The notes beneath the pieces are model-generated. The model searched no databases. It saw only the letters and a program-made list of their open reading frames with translations, and was not told the origin of the DNA. The translations under genes and the position numbers were made by a program. 43,498 nucleotides of DNA from SAR116 cluster bacterium AG-355-O21 (lineage in GTDB: Bacteria; Pseudomonadota; Alphaproteobacteria; Thalassobaculales; Thalassobaculaceae). The DNA lies in NCBI GenBank assembly GCA_003280605.1, contig QCEM01000014.1, forward strand, positions 1 through 43,498, written 5' to 3'. Positions 7,967 to 16,764 of this stretch are shown here, piece after piece. Every line of letters starts with the position of its first letter. The stretch's first letter is position 1.

Positions 7967-9054
7967 GGGCCGTGGTTGTCTGGCGCGGCACCGCCAAGCC
8001 AATTCACATGGCCCATTTTGCGCCCTGGCCTGCTTTCCGCTTTGCCATAGAGATGTAACCGCGCCCCTGGTGATGCCAGCAGTCGCGGCCAATCATCAAC
8101 CGCCGCGCCAATCAGGTTTTGCATGACTGTGGGGGTGGCAACCGCAGCATCCCCCAAGGGCAAGCCGCAAATCGCCCTGACCAATTGCTCAAACTGATCG
8201 GTTACCGCGCCATCCTGGGTCCAATGCCCAGAGTTATGCGGCCGTGGGGCAATCTCATTTAACAACACCGCACCATCGGCGGTGACAAACAATTCAACGG
8301 CCAGTAAACCCTCGATATCAATTGCCTGGGCCATTCGCACGGCGGCGTCAATGGCCGCCTCAGCTGTTGCCGCTGGCAAGCTTGCCGGCGCAATCGTGGT
8401 GTCGAGGATGTGATTTACATGATGGTTTTCCACAGGTGGGTAGACAGCACAGGAACGATCTAGCCCACGGGCCACGATCACAGATACTTCCCGCTCAAAG
8501 GCGACCACGGATTCCAGGATCGCCTCGTCAGTGGCCACATCAGCCCATGCTTGGGTGACATCTTCAGGGCCGTTGATGCGCACTTGGCCCTTACCATCAT
8601 ACCCAAACCGGCAGGTCTTAAGGATGGCCGGATAGCCAATCGACAGCAGCCCTGCCTGTAAATCTTGCAGGCTATTCACGGCCGCAAATTCAGCGGTTGC
8701 GATGCCAAGCTCGCGCGCGAAAGTCTTTTCAACCAACCGGTGTTGAGAGATTTCCAACGCCTGCGGTCCAGGTCGTGCGGGCACGATCTCGGCCAGTTCG
8801 CGGATGGTCACCAAGGGGATGTTTTCAAACTCATAGGTGACCACATCGACTTGCTTGGCAAAGCGCCGCAAAGCGTCAAGATCTTGATAGTCAGCAACGG
8901 TTGCAGCGGCAGCAACCTGCGCCCCCGGACCATCGGCCTCAGGCGAGAAAACATGACAGCGATAACCAAGCCGGGCCGCCGCAAGGGCAGTCATCCGGCC
9001 TAATTGACCGCCACCGACAATGCCAATCGTGGCCCCCGGTTGCAGCGCCGTCAT
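7963..9054 (-). CDS. purK: N5-carboxyaminoimidazole ribonucleotide synthase
   Basis: PurK uses ATP and bicarbonate to carboxylate AIR to N5-CAIR in purine synthesis. The 363-residue protein has the N-terminal dinucleotide-like loop [11 protein letters not shown] and ATP-grasp elements such as [12 protein letters not shown]. The C-terminal [13 protein letters not shown] is a strong PurK signature. The start overlaps the purE stop in an ATGA, so purE and purK are translationally coupled. Its end overlaps the convergent COQ9-family gene by four bases, with no terminator in between. Confidence 0.95.
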   Translation of the reverse strand: MTALQPGATIGIVGGGQLGRMTALAAARLGYRCHVFSPEADGPGAQVAAAATVADYQDLDALRRFAKQVDVVTYEFENIPLVTIRELAEIVPARPGPQALEISQHRLVEKTFARELGIATAEFAAVNSLQDLQAGLLSIGYPAILKTCRFGYDGKGQVRINGPEDVTQAWADVATDEAILESVVAFEREVSVIVARGLDRSCAVYPPVENHHVNHILDTTIAPASLPAATAEAAIDAAVRMAQAIDIEGLLAVELFVTADGAVLLNEIAPRPHNSGHWTQDGAVTDQFEQLVRAICGLPLGDAAVATPTVMQNLIGAAVDDWPRLLASPGARLHLYGKAESRPGRKMGHVNWLGGAAPDNHGP

Positions 9055-9551
9055 GTGACCGGATCAATCGGTTGTTCACCAACAGCTGCCGTTTGCGCCG
9101 CCCGCCAGCCATCAACCGCCTGCTGCAAGCCCGGATCACTGATGGCCAGGATCGACGCCGCCAGCAATGCTGCATTGATCGCGCCGGCCCGGCCAATCGC
9201 CAAAGTACCGACAGGAATTCCGGCAGGCATCTGAACAATGGACAGCAAACTGTCTTGCCCCTTGAGCGCATGGCTTTCCATCGGCACGCCAAGCACCGGT
9301 AAGCTGGTCTGGGCGGCCACCATGCCAGGCAGATGCGCCGCCCCGCCGGCTCCGGCAATGATCACCGCCAGGCCGCGGTCACGCGCGGTTTTCGCATATT
9401 CGGCCATTCTTTCCGGAGTCCGATGGGCGGAAACAATACGACATTCATGGGCGACCCCCAGGGCCGTTAATGTCTCAGCAACGTGGCGCATGGTTGGCCA
9501 ATCTGATTGACTGCCCATGATCACCCCAACACGTGGCATTTGTTCTGACAT
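9051..9551 (-). CDS. purE: N5-carboxyaminoimidazole ribonucleotide mutase
   Basis: PurE rearranges N5-CAIR to CAIR, the step after PurK. Class I motifs are present: [13 protein letters not shown] near the N-terminus, [12 protein letters not shown] and [16 protein letters not shown]. The 166-residue form starting at 9551 has a GAGG site 6 bases upstream. The frame is open to 9623, but the extra residues are unlike PurE and cover a tandem repeat, so 9551 is preferred. It overlaps purK by four bases (ATGA). Confidence 0.95.
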   Translation of the reverse strand: MSEQMPRVGVIMGSQSDWPTMRHVAETLTALGVAHECRIVSAHRTPERMAEYAKTARDRGLAVIIAGAGGAAHLPGMVAAQTSLPVLGVPMESHALKGQDSLLSIVQMPAGIPVGTLAIGRAGAINAALLAASILAISDPGLQQAVDGWRAAQTAAVGEQPIDPVT

Positions 9552-9584
9552 CCAAATCCTCTTCCCGCCACTTTTGCGGCCTAG

Positions 9585-9616
9585 TCGTAAACCTTTGGCG
9601 TCGTAAACCTTTGACG
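9585..9616. repeat. Tandem direct repeat of 16 bp upstream of purE
   Basis: Two adjacent copies, TCGTAAACCTTTGGCG and TCGTAAACCTTTGACG, differ at one base. They lie 34 bases before the purE start and downstream of the DUF465 gene. A 16-base unit is not a multiple of three, so it is not a protein repeat. It could be a regulator site for purEK or a chance duplication. Confidence 0.7.
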
Positions 9617-9660
9617 TCGGCACCCGACGCCTGATTACCCGAAGCCATACATTCGCCAGG

Positions 9661-9861
9661 TCAGGCGATAATATCCGGCAGCAACAAATTGCGCAGCCGC
9701 GCCATTTGGTCCTTCAATACCAGCTTACGTTTCTTCATGCGCTGTAATTGCAAATGGTTAAAAGGGACCGCCTCGGCAATGCGCTCAATAATGTCATCCA
9801 GATCCCGATGCTCCGTTTCCAGCGCCGTCAACTGGCGTTTCAGATCTTCACGGTCCTGCAA
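9661..9861 (-). CDS. DUF465 / YdcH-family small protein
   Basis: This short, charged, coiled-coil-like protein matches the DUF465 (YdcH) family. It has an [22 protein letters not shown] segment in two parts, then [20 protein letters not shown] and the family-typical C-terminus LLPDIIA. Family function is unknown. The frame is open up to an ATG at 9948 (95 codons), but that start lacks a ribosome-binding site. A TTG at 9861 is preceded by GGAAAGAG with a 6-base spacing and gives the 66 residues usual for the family. It lies upstream of purE in the same direction, a neighbourhood common in Alphaproteobacteria. Confidence 0.8.
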   Translation of the reverse strand: MQDREDLKRQLTALETEHRDLDDIIERIAEAVPFNHLQLQRMKKRKLVLKDQMARLRNLLLPDIIA

Positions 9862-10029
9862 TGTAATCTCTTTCCATAACCAAGGTCTTTTTTGACGATA
9901 TCGCAGCACGTCGCGCAATGCCAGTGTGCCGGCACCCTGCCAAAGCATCTAAAATAGCCGTAACCGGGCTTCACGCCTGGGACGAAGACAGATACAGTTA
10001 GTCATTATTTACATCAATGGGAATTGGCC

Positions 10030-10719
10030 ATGCCAGTGACGAATTTATATTTTGATATTATTGCCAAAGATGCCGCTGCGGTGACGGTTCCCATTCATGA
10101 CCTTGTGGTCGCAGGCTGGACCGGCCGGGATGCGGAGGCCGTGCGCCATCACGTCGATGAGTTGGCGGCGATTGGCGTTCCCGGTCCGTCAACGGTTCCG
10201 CTTTACTATCGTGGCAGTCAATCACTGGTCTTACAGGCGGACGCGATTCAAGTGCTTGGCAGCGGCACCTCAGGAGAGGTTGAACCAGTGTTGATCCAGG
10301 GTGCCGATGATCTTTTGGTTACGGTCGGCTCGGACCATACCGACCGTGATGCTGAAAGCCAGTCCATCGCCCTTGCCAAACAAGCTTGCCCGAAAGTCTT
10401 GGCCAATCAAGCCTGGCGCTTTGCTGATGTGGTTGACCACTGGGACGCCCTTGAGTTGACGGCAACAATTAACGAAAATGCCCGCGCCGTCACTTACCAG
10501 CAGGGCAGCTTGGCTGAAATCAGGCCACCATTGGAACTGATTGCAGGCTTTGCCGGCGACCCTGTCTTGCCTGCTGGTACCGTCATGTTATGCGGAACGG
10601 TTCCGGCCATTGGCGGTATTCGCGCCAGCACACAGTTTAAAATGCGCTTGTATGACCCGGTTCTCGACCGTGCCATCGAACATCAATATGCCATCGCTGT
10701 CCTGCCCATCATCAGCTGA
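10030..10719 (+). CDS. DUF2848 family protein
   Basis: A 229-residue protein of the DUF2848 family, distantly like fumarylacetoacetate hydrolase. The strongest signature is VGSDHTDRDAE at about residue 100. It also has the mid-chain KQACPKVLANQAWRF and the C-terminal MLCGTVPAIGGIR. The ATG at 10030 is preferred over the in-frame TTG at 10024 because GGGA lies 7 bases upstream. Function is not established. It sits 11 bases before an amidase gene, an arrangement that suggests both act on the same amide- or acid-containing substrate (inference). Confidence 0.8.
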   Translation: MPVTNLYFDIIAKDAAAVTVPIHDLVVAGWTGRDAEAVRHHVDELAAIGVPGPSTVPLYYRGSQSLVLQADAIQVLGSGTSGEVEPVLIQGADDLLVTVGSDHTDRDAESQSIALAKQACPKVLANQAWRFADVVDHWDALELTATINENARAVTYQQGSLAEIRPPLELIAGFAGDPVLPAGTVMLCGTVPAIGGIRASTQFKMRLYDPVLDRAIEHQYAIAVLPIIS

Positions 10720-10730
10720 AAGTTGTTCCC

Positions 10731-12077
10731 ATGAAAACGATTCCCGCTTTGAATGCTGCACTAAACGCCAACGAGACCTCCAGCGCGGAATTAACCGCCG
10801 ACTGTTTGGCCCACATCAATGATCCCGCGGGCGAGGGCGCGCGAACCTTTCTGGCAGCTTTTGACGACAGCGCCATGCGCGAAGCTGAAATTGCGGATCG
10901 ACGTTTGGAGGTGGGCAGCCAAACTGCCTTAACAGGCCTGCCGATCTCCATTAAAGATCTTTTCGATGTCGCCGGGCAAGTCACCAGGGCGGGCTCAAAA
11001 GTGAGGAATGACGCCCCTGCCGCAACTGTCGATGCACCTGTTGTGGCACGCCTACGCGCAGCCGGCGCAACCCTGGTCGGGCGCACCAATATGACCGAGT
11101 TTGCATATTCCGGATTGGGCCTTAATCCACATTATGGCACCCCGGCCAACCCATTTGACCGCGCCACACGGCGGATTCCTGGCGGCTCCTCCGCCGGGGC
11201 GGCGATTTCGGTGACCGATGGTATGGCAGCTGCCGCCATTGGCTCCGATACCGGTGGTTCCGTTCGCATACCTGCAGCGTTTTGCGGCTTAACGGGCTTC
11301 AAGCCAACAGCCCGGCGGGTGCCGACCGCCGGGGTTTTCCCGCTATCTTATACGCTTGATTCAATTGGCCCATTGGCCGCCAGTGTGGCGTGCTGCGCGG
11401 CAATTGACCGAATTATCGCCGATCAGCCAAGCGAAACACCGCGGCCGATTAATGTGGCAGGCCTGCGCTTAGCAATCCCTGAAACCATCGTTCTCGATGA
11501 CTTAGATGACACCGTCGCTGGGGTTTTTGATGAGACGATTCGAAAGCTATCCGAGGCCGGGGCGCGGTTAACTCATTTACAATTTGACCTGCTGAATGAC
11601 ATTCCGGCGGCCAATGCCAGCGGCGGCTTTGTTGCCCCGGAATGCTACAATATCACCCGCGATTTGTTGCAGCAGGCACCGGAGGCGTTTGATCCACGCG
11701 TTATTTCTCGGATCTTGAAGGCCGATACCATGGCCGCCGCCGATTATGTGCAGCTTTGCCAAAAACGTCAGGACATTATCAATCGGGCCGATCTCATCAG
11801 CCGGGAGTTTGATGCCGTCATCATGCCAACGGTGCCAATGATTGCACCGGCAATCGCCCCGCTGGAGGCGGATGACCGGTTGTACGCTAAAACCAATATG
11901 CTGGCCTTGCGGAATTGCTCAATCGGTAATTTTTTAGATCGCTGCGCAATTACCCTGCCCTGCCATCGCCGCGGCGAAGCCCCGGTTGGATTGATGGTTA
12001 TGGGCGAAACCATGGGCGATCAAAGACTTCTTGATATCGCCGCCAGCTTAGAGAAAGTAATTGGCCACATTGAGTGA
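10731..12077 (+). CDS. Amidase (amidase signature family)
   Basis: A 448-residue amidase-signature hydrolase that cleaves C-N amide bonds. The Ser-cisSer-Lys triad can be assigned: Lys75 in ISIKDLFD, Ser153 in PGGSSAGAA and Ser177 in GSDTGGSVRIP. The following AFCGLTGFKPT is also typical. Homologues include GatA and many catabolic amidases. The absence of gatB/gatC neighbours and the pairing with DUF2848 favour a catabolic enzyme. It is separated from the DUF2848 gene by 11 bases and is probably co-transcribed. Confidence 0.9.
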   Translation: MKTIPALNAALNANETSSAELTADCLAHINDPAGEGARTFLAAFDDSAMREAEIADRRLEVGSQTALTGLPISIKDLFDVAGQVTRAGSKVRNDAPAATVDAPVVARLRAAGATLVGRTNMTEFAYSGLGLNPHYGTPANPFDRATRRIPGGSSAGAAISVTDGMAAAAIGSDTGGSVRIPAAFCGLTGFKPTARRVPTAGVFPLSYTLDSIGPLAASVACCAAIDRIIADQPSETPRPINVAGLRLAIPETIVLDDLDDTVAGVFDETIRKLSEAGARLTHLQFDLLNDIPAANASGGFVAPECYNITRDLLQQAPEAFDPRVISRILKADTMAAADYVQLCQKRQDIINRADLISREFDAVIMPTVPMIAPAIAPLEADDRLYAKTNMLALRNCSIGNFLDRCAITLPCHRRGEAPVGLMVMGETMGDQRLLDIAASLEKVIGHIE

Positions 12078-12144
12078 CGCTGAGGCAATTGTCTGCTCAT
12101 ATTTCAAAAATTAGTTGATTCGATACCCTACAAATAAAGACTAG

Positions 12145-12175
12145 TTGACATGGAATAATTAATGTTGAATAATAT
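12145..12175 (+). promoter_or_regulatory. Sigma-70-like promoter of the small DUF465-like gene
   Basis: A perfect -35 hexamer TTGACA lies at 12145-12150. AATAAT is at 17-base spacing (12168-12173), and TAATAT overlaps it at 12170-12175 with 19-base spacing. The segment is AT-rich against the surrounding DNA and lies 45-75 bases before the ATG at 12220. This is the best promoter match seen in the window. Confidence 0.6.
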
Positions 12176-12219
12176 ATGATGAAAAGTAAGGTGGATCTGA
12201 AACAAAGGAGGCAAGAGCT

Positions 12220-12393
12220 ATGTCGACAATTGATCGTGTAAACGCATTACGGCAACGCCATATGGAACTCGACAGACAATTAATTGCGCTGTCTGCCAGT
12301 GCCAGTTCAGATAATATTGCTAAAGATGCCGTGAAACGGCAAAAACTCGCGATCAAAGACGAAATCGCTACCTTAGAAGAAGCCGTTAACTAA
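12220..12393 (+). CDS. Small DUF465/YdcH-like protein (57 aa)
   Basis: A 57-codon frame begins MSTIDRVNALRQRHMELD and ends ATLEEAVN. It has the DUF465-like pattern of an amphipathic helix with LRQRHMELDRQL, a short loop of small residues, then VKRQKLAIKDEIATLE, which mirrors the [13 protein letters not shown] of the other DUF465 protein in this window. A strong AAAGGAGG ribosome-binding site lies 7-8 bases before the ATG, and a perfect TTGACA promoter element precedes it. The family assignment is by pattern only and the role is unknown. It has its own promoter and is separate from the amidase transcript. Confidence 0.75.
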   Translation: MSTIDRVNALRQRHMELDRQLIALSASASSDNIAKDAVKRQKLAIKDEIATLEEAVN

Positions 12394-12440
12394 CGGCTGC
12401 GCGAGCATATTGCCCTCCCATTCAGGGCGTAAAACAAGTC

Positions 12441-14069
12441 TTACGTCACTGACGCAGTTTGCTCGCGCAAAACATATTTTTGCACCTTACCGGTTGAGGT
12501 TTTTGGCAATTCGCCAAACACCACGTAGCGCGGGCATTTGAAATGCGCAAGATTGCTGCGGCAAAACTCAATAATTTCCGCAGCTGTCGCGCTGCTGCCT
12601 GGCTTCAATGTCACAAATGCGCAGGGAGTCTCGCCCCATTTATCATCAGATTTGGCAACAACTGCCGCTTCTAAGACCGCCGGATGGCGGAACAGCACAC
12701 CTTCCACCTCGATGGTGGAAATATTCTCACCGCCGGAAATGATAATATCCTTCGAGCGGTCTTTCAGCTCGATGTAACCATCGCCATGCATCACCCCAAG
12801 ATCGCCGGTATGGAACCAGCCACCTTTAAAAGCCGCCTGCGTTGCCTGTTGGTTTTTCAGGTAACCTTTCATGACCACATTGCCGCGCATGAAAACCTCG
12901 CCGATGGTTTTGCCGTCTGAAGGCACCGGCTCCAGGCTCTCGCCATCGGCCACCATCAAGCCTTCCAAAACCGGGTAACGGACACCTTGGCGGGCCTTTA
13001 AATCAGCCTGTTCGGCGATCGGCAGCTCGTTCCACTGTGGTTGCCAGGCGCAGACAGTCACGGGTCCGTAAACTTCCGTCAGCCCGTAGACATGAGTAAC
13101 GTCGATACCAAGGCGTTCCATCCCTTCAATGACGGCTGCCGGCGGTGCTGAGGCAGCGGTCATCATGGCCACCCGATGATCAAATTGCGGCCGTTGATCA
13201 TCCGGCACCTGCAGCAACATGTTCATAATGATCGGCGCCCCGCACAGATGGCTCACGTGATGGTCGGCAATACTTTTGAAAACACTTTTGCCATCCAGGC
13301 GACGCAAGCACACATGGGTTCCGGCCATGGCTGTGATGGCCCAGGGGAAGCACCAACCGTTACAGTGGAACATCGGCAGGGTCCAAAGGTAGATCGGATA
13401 ATCCCGCATTCCCCAAACCAGCACATTAGATAATGCATTCAGGTAGGCGCCGCGGTGATGGTACACCACTCCTTTCGGATTACCGGTCGTCCCCGACGTG
13501 TAGTTCAGAGCAATTGCTTGCCATTCGTCACTTGGCCGCACACCAGCATATTGTGGATCGCCGGCGGCGATGAATTGCTCGTAATCTTGCGCCCCAAGCT
13601 GGTTGCCGCCCGGCCCCTCACTATCAACGATATCGATCACCAAAGGCGGGTTTTCCATCTCTGCCAAGGCTGCTTCGATGACAGGTGCAAACTCGGTATC
13701 CGTGAGCAAAATCTTTGCTTCACCATGCTCCAGGATGAAACGTATCATGGGTGCGTCAAGCCGGGTGTTGAGGGCGTTGATAACACCGCCGGTCATCGGT
13801 ATGCCAAAGGTCGCTTCAAATGCCTCCGGGGTATTCTGGGCCATCACCGCAACGGTATCGCCGCGGCCAATACCATGTGCCGCCAGTGCCGCCCCAAGCC
13901 GTCGGCAACGCTCTGCGGTTGTCGCCCAGTTATAGCGCCGGCGGCCGTGGATTACCGCGGTTCGGGTTGGGAATACTTTGGCCGTTCGCTCCAGGAAGGA
14001 TAATGGCGTTAACGGCACATAATTGGCTGGATTTGGATCAAGATCCATTTCATATGGATTTGTTACCAT
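12441..14069 (-). CDS. Acyl-CoA synthetase (AMP-forming)
   Basis: A 542-residue adenylate-forming enzyme that makes acyl-CoA from a fatty or short carboxylic acid, ATP and CoA. Core motifs are present: the P-loop-like YTSGTTGNPKGVVYHH, LPMFHCNGWCFPW, HVYGLTEVYGP, GWFHTGDLGVMHGDGYIEL, KDIIISGGENIS and the catalytic lysine near the C-terminus in PKTSTGKVQKYVLRE. It resembles the medium-chain acyl-CoA ligase group with VCAWQPQWNELP. The exact substrate is unknown. The ATG at 14069 is chosen over the GTG at 14072 because GGAAG lies 7 bases upstream. It is divergent from prpE across 197 bases. Confidence 0.9.
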   Translation of the reverse strand: MVTNPYEMDLDPNPANYVPLTPLSFLERTAKVFPTRTAVIHGRRRYNWATTAERCRRLGAALAAHGIGRGDTVAVMAQNTPEAFEATFGIPMTGGVINALNTRLDAPMIRFILEHGEAKILLTDTEFAPVIEAALAEMENPPLVIDIVDSEGPGGNQLGAQDYEQFIAAGDPQYAGVRPSDEWQAIALNYTSGTTGNPKGVVYHHRGAYLNALSNVLVWGMRDYPIYLWTLPMFHCNGWCFPWAITAMAGTHVCLRRLDGKSVFKSIADHHVSHLCGAPIIMNMLLQVPDDQRPQFDHRVAMMTAASAPPAAVIEGMERLGIDVTHVYGLTEVYGPVTVCAWQPQWNELPIAEQADLKARQGVRYPVLEGLMVADGESLEPVPSDGKTIGEVFMRGNVVMKGYLKNQQATQAAFKGGWFHTGDLGVMHGDGYIELKDRSKDIIISGGENISTIEVEGVLFRHPAVLEAAVVAKSDDKWGETPCAFVTLKPGSSATAAEIIEFCRSNLAHFKCPRYVVFGELPKTSTGKVQKYVLREQTASVT

Positions 14070-14266
14070 CACATGTCTTCCTTTGTTCCCGACCTTTCGC
14101 GCATGCTATGCCCGTGCCGCGCTGCTGTCACGGCTCTTTTTATGCGGCAAACGATACGCAAACCGGCGCACGCTATGTTGGCAAGTTCGGAAAGAAATGT
14201 GCATGCTGCAACGAAAATATGGAAACTTAAAAACAGATCACAAGATCGACATTCAAAGGACATGGC

Positions 14267-16171
14267 ATGGTTGGCGAATTTGAACAGATTTATCAGCAAT
14301 CACTGGCACAGCCGGAAGCGTTCTGGGCAGCGGCGGCAGATGATATCGACTGGTTCAAAAAATGGGATCGCGTGAAAGACGACGATAACCCGCCATTTTA
14401 TCGGTGGTTTGTCGGCGGCCGTACCAATACCGCCTATAATGCTTTGGACCGGCATATTGCCGCCGGCCGCGGCGACCAAGCGGCGCTTATCTACGACAGC
14501 CCGGTAACCGATACGGTGAGCCGTATCAGCTATACTGAGCTGCGCGATCGGGTAGCAAAATTTGCTGGTGCCCTACGCGACCTTGGAGTCGGTTATGGCG
14601 ACCGTGTGATCATCTACCTGCCGATGATCCCAGAAGCGGTTGTGGCAATGTTGGCGACGGCCCGCATCGGTGCCGTCCATTCAGTTGTCTTTGGCGGTTT
14701 TGCGCCCAATGAATTGGCCACACGGATTGATGATTGCACGCCGAAATGTATTGTCACCGCCTCTTGCGGGATCGAACCGGGGCGCGTGATTGCCTATAAG
14801 CCGCTGGTTGATGCGGCAATCGAACTGTCAACGCATCAACCTGATCATTGTGTGGTTTTGCAACGACCAATGGTGGCCGCCGCGATGACACCGCAACGCG
14901 ACCTTGATTGGGTGCAGATCGAAGCCGCTGCCGCGCCTGCCGATTGTGTCGAGGTTGCGGCCACGGACCCCTGTTATATTTTGTACACATCCGGCACCAC
15001 CGGCGAGCCCAAAGGGGTTGTCCGTGATACCGGCGGCCATCTGGTCGCCTTGAAATGGTCGATGTCGAACATCTATGGTGTTAATCCCGGTGACGTTTTC
15101 TGGGCGGCTTCCGATGTTGGCTGGGTGGTTGGCCATTCGTATATCGTCTACGCGCCGTTATTCCATGGCTGCACCTCGGTTTTGTTTGAAGGTAAGCCTG
15201 TTGGCACCCCCGATGCCGGCACCTTTTGGCGGGTTATCGCTGAGCATAATGTTGCCGTGATGTTCACCGCGCCAACAGCTATTCGGGCCATAAAAAAGGA
15301 AGACCCCGACGGCAAGCTGCTGGAAAAATATGACCTGGGGCAGTTTCGGGCGCAATTTTTGGCGGGCGAACGCTGTGACCCGGACACCTTGGAATGGTGC
15401 CAAAAACACCTTGGTGTGCCAACCGTTGATCATTGGTGGCAAACGGAAACCGGTTGGCCCATCGTATCGAATTGCCTGGGCATTGAAATGCTGCCGATCA
15501 AGCCTGGCTCACCGACACGGCCGGTTCCTGGATGGCATGTTCAAGTTGTTGATCCGGCCGGTGATCCTTTGGCGGCGGACGAGATTGGCGCCATCGTCAT
15601 CAAGTTGCCGCTGCCGCCCGGCTCACTGCCAACGCTTTGGCAAAAAGATCAGCGCTTTATTGACTCCTACCTGGCCGAATATCCCGGCTATTACCAAACA
15701 GGTGATGCCGGCATGATCGACGCTGACGGCTATTTACATGTGATGTCGCGAACCGATGACATTATCAACGTCGCCGGCCATCGGCTGTCCACAGGTGGGA
15801 TGGAAGAAGTTCTCTCGGCCCATAGTGATGTCGCCGAATGCGCCGTGATTGGCGTTGCAGACGCGCTTAAAGGCCAAGTTCCCCTGGGTTTCCTGGTTTT
15901 GAAGGACGGTGCCGATAAGGATGACGCCGCCATTGTTGCCGAGGTGGTTCAAATGGTCCGTGACCGCATTGGGCCGGTGGCGGCGTTTAAGCTGGCCTGT
16001 GTGGTGCAGCGCTTACCGAAAACCCGATCCGGCAAAATTCTCCGCGGCACGATGAAAAAAATCGCCGATTGCGAAGCCTATAAGATGCCGGCAACCATTG
16101 ACGACCCGGCAATCCTTGAGGAAATTACGCAGGCCCTGCAAACCATCGGCTTTGCCGGTCCCGGCACTTAA
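14267..16171 (+). CDS. prpE: Propionyl-CoA synthetase (acetyl-CoA synthetase family)
   Basis: A 634-residue acyl-CoA synthetase of the ACS/PrpE branch, which activates propionate (and often acetate) to CoA esters. Features are the N-terminal FWAAAADDIDWFKKWDRV, HSVVFGGFAPNEL, YTSGTTGEPKGVVRDTGGH, WWQTETGWPI, YQTGDAGMIDADGY and DDIINVAGHRLST. Lys590 in TRSGKILRGTMKK is the acetylatable catalytic lysine. GGHLVALKWSM is characteristic of PrpE rather than Acs. AAAGGA lies 6 bases before the ATG. Its stop overlaps that of the convergent soxG by four bases. Propionyl-CoA carboxylase genes are not in the window. Confidence 0.92.
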   Translation: MVGEFEQIYQQSLAQPEAFWAAAADDIDWFKKWDRVKDDDNPPFYRWFVGGRTNTAYNALDRHIAAGRGDQAALIYDSPVTDTVSRISYTELRDRVAKFAGALRDLGVGYGDRVIIYLPMIPEAVVAMLATARIGAVHSVVFGGFAPNELATRIDDCTPKCIVTASCGIEPGRVIAYKPLVDAAIELSTHQPDHCVVLQRPMVAAAMTPQRDLDWVQIEAAAAPADCVEVAATDPCYILYTSGTTGEPKGVVRDTGGHLVALKWSMSNIYGVNPGDVFWAASDVGWVVGHSYIVYAPLFHGCTSVLFEGKPVGTPDAGTFWRVIAEHNVAVMFTAPTAIRAIKKEDPDGKLLEKYDLGQFRAQFLAGERCDPDTLEWCQKHLGVPTVDHWWQTETGWPIVSNCLGIEMLPIKPGSPTRPVPGWHVQVVDPAGDPLAADEIGAIVIKLPLPPGSLPTLWQKDQRFIDSYLAEYPGYYQTGDAGMIDADGYLHVMSRTDDIINVAGHRLSTGGMEEVLSAHSDVAECAVIGVADALKGQVPLGFLVLKDGADKDDAAIVAEVVQMVRDRIGPVAAFKLACVVQRLPKTRSGKILRGTMKKIADCEAYKMPATIDDPAILEEITQALQTIGFAGPGT

Positions 16172-16764
16172 AGGCGAACAATACGGACCCCGACATCTTG
16201 GCTGGCATCCGCCAGCCAAGACCATAAATAAGGCGCGAAACTGTTGCGCACGATCAGCTCATAGCTGGGCGCATCATCGACTTGTATCAAGGTAATCTGC
16301 GCCCGTTCAAACATGGTCTGCGCACAATTGCCGGCAGCGAACGAACGCGGATGCAGGTCAATGGCGATGCCTTTACGCAGCACCCAACGCGCATCGCCAC
16401 CGGCCAAGCGAATAATGGTGGCGTTGTCGGTCTGATCGGTGACCGCCACATGCTGCCCGGAAAAGCCCTCAAGCAAGGCTGCTTGCAGGGCGCTCTCGGC
16501 ACCGGGCTCGGTCAGAATGAGGTACTCGTCGGGACCAAGCCAGGCCGTCATCACTTGCCCACCAAAAGTCACCTGCCCCACTGCCGGCAAGGGGCCACCA
16601 AGCAGATCATTGATGGCAGGCGGGATTTTTGCTGGTGTGACGCGCAGGTTTAATTTCCCGACAAACCGCCGCTCACCCAAAGACACCCCAGCATCCGAGG
16701 GGCCGCCAACGGTCAGGTTCAAATGATCCAGTGGGGAAAATGCCTGGGTCGTAACATCAGCCAT
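16168..16764 (-). CDS. soxG: Sarcosine oxidase gamma subunit
   Basis: SoxG is the small gamma subunit of heterotetrameric sarcosine oxidase, structurally like a fragment of the GcvT domain. The 198-residue protein contains FSPLDHLNLTVGG, LGPDEYLILTEPG, ALLEGFSGQHVAVTDQT and the C-terminal AQITLIQVDDAPSYELIVRNSFAPYLW in pieces, all typical of the family. The ATG at 16764 has GGGAGAA upstream, within the end of soxA, and overlaps the soxA stop by 8 bases. It is the last gene of a soxB-soxD-soxA-soxG operon. Confidence 0.92.
   Translation of the reverse strand: MADVTTQAFSPLDHLNLTVGGPSDAGVSLGERRFVGKLNLRVTPAKIPPAINDLLGGPLPAVGQVTFGGQVMTAWLGPDEYLILTEPGAESALQAALLEGFSGQHVAVTDQTDNATIIRLAGGDARWVLRKGIAIDLHPRSFAAGNCAQTMFERAQITLIQVDDAPSYELIVRNSFAPYLWSWLADASQDVGVRIVRL

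Noticed and set aside
9862-9948. 29-residue N-terminal extension of the DUF465 protein
   Set aside because: No ribosome-binding site at the ATG at 9948 and the family is about 66 residues long, so TTG at 9861 is favoured.
12412-12428. GCCCT/AGGGC inverted repeat between the small DUF465-like gene and the convergent acyl-CoA synthetase
   Set aside because: Stem of five pairs and no clear T tract on either strand; it could assist termination but is too weak to call.
12441-14069. Assignment of the acyl-CoA synthetase as DmdB (DMSP pathway)
   Set aside because: The partial ligase at the left edge resembles DmdB/AlkK ligases more, and no dmdA, dmdC or dmdD gene is in the window.
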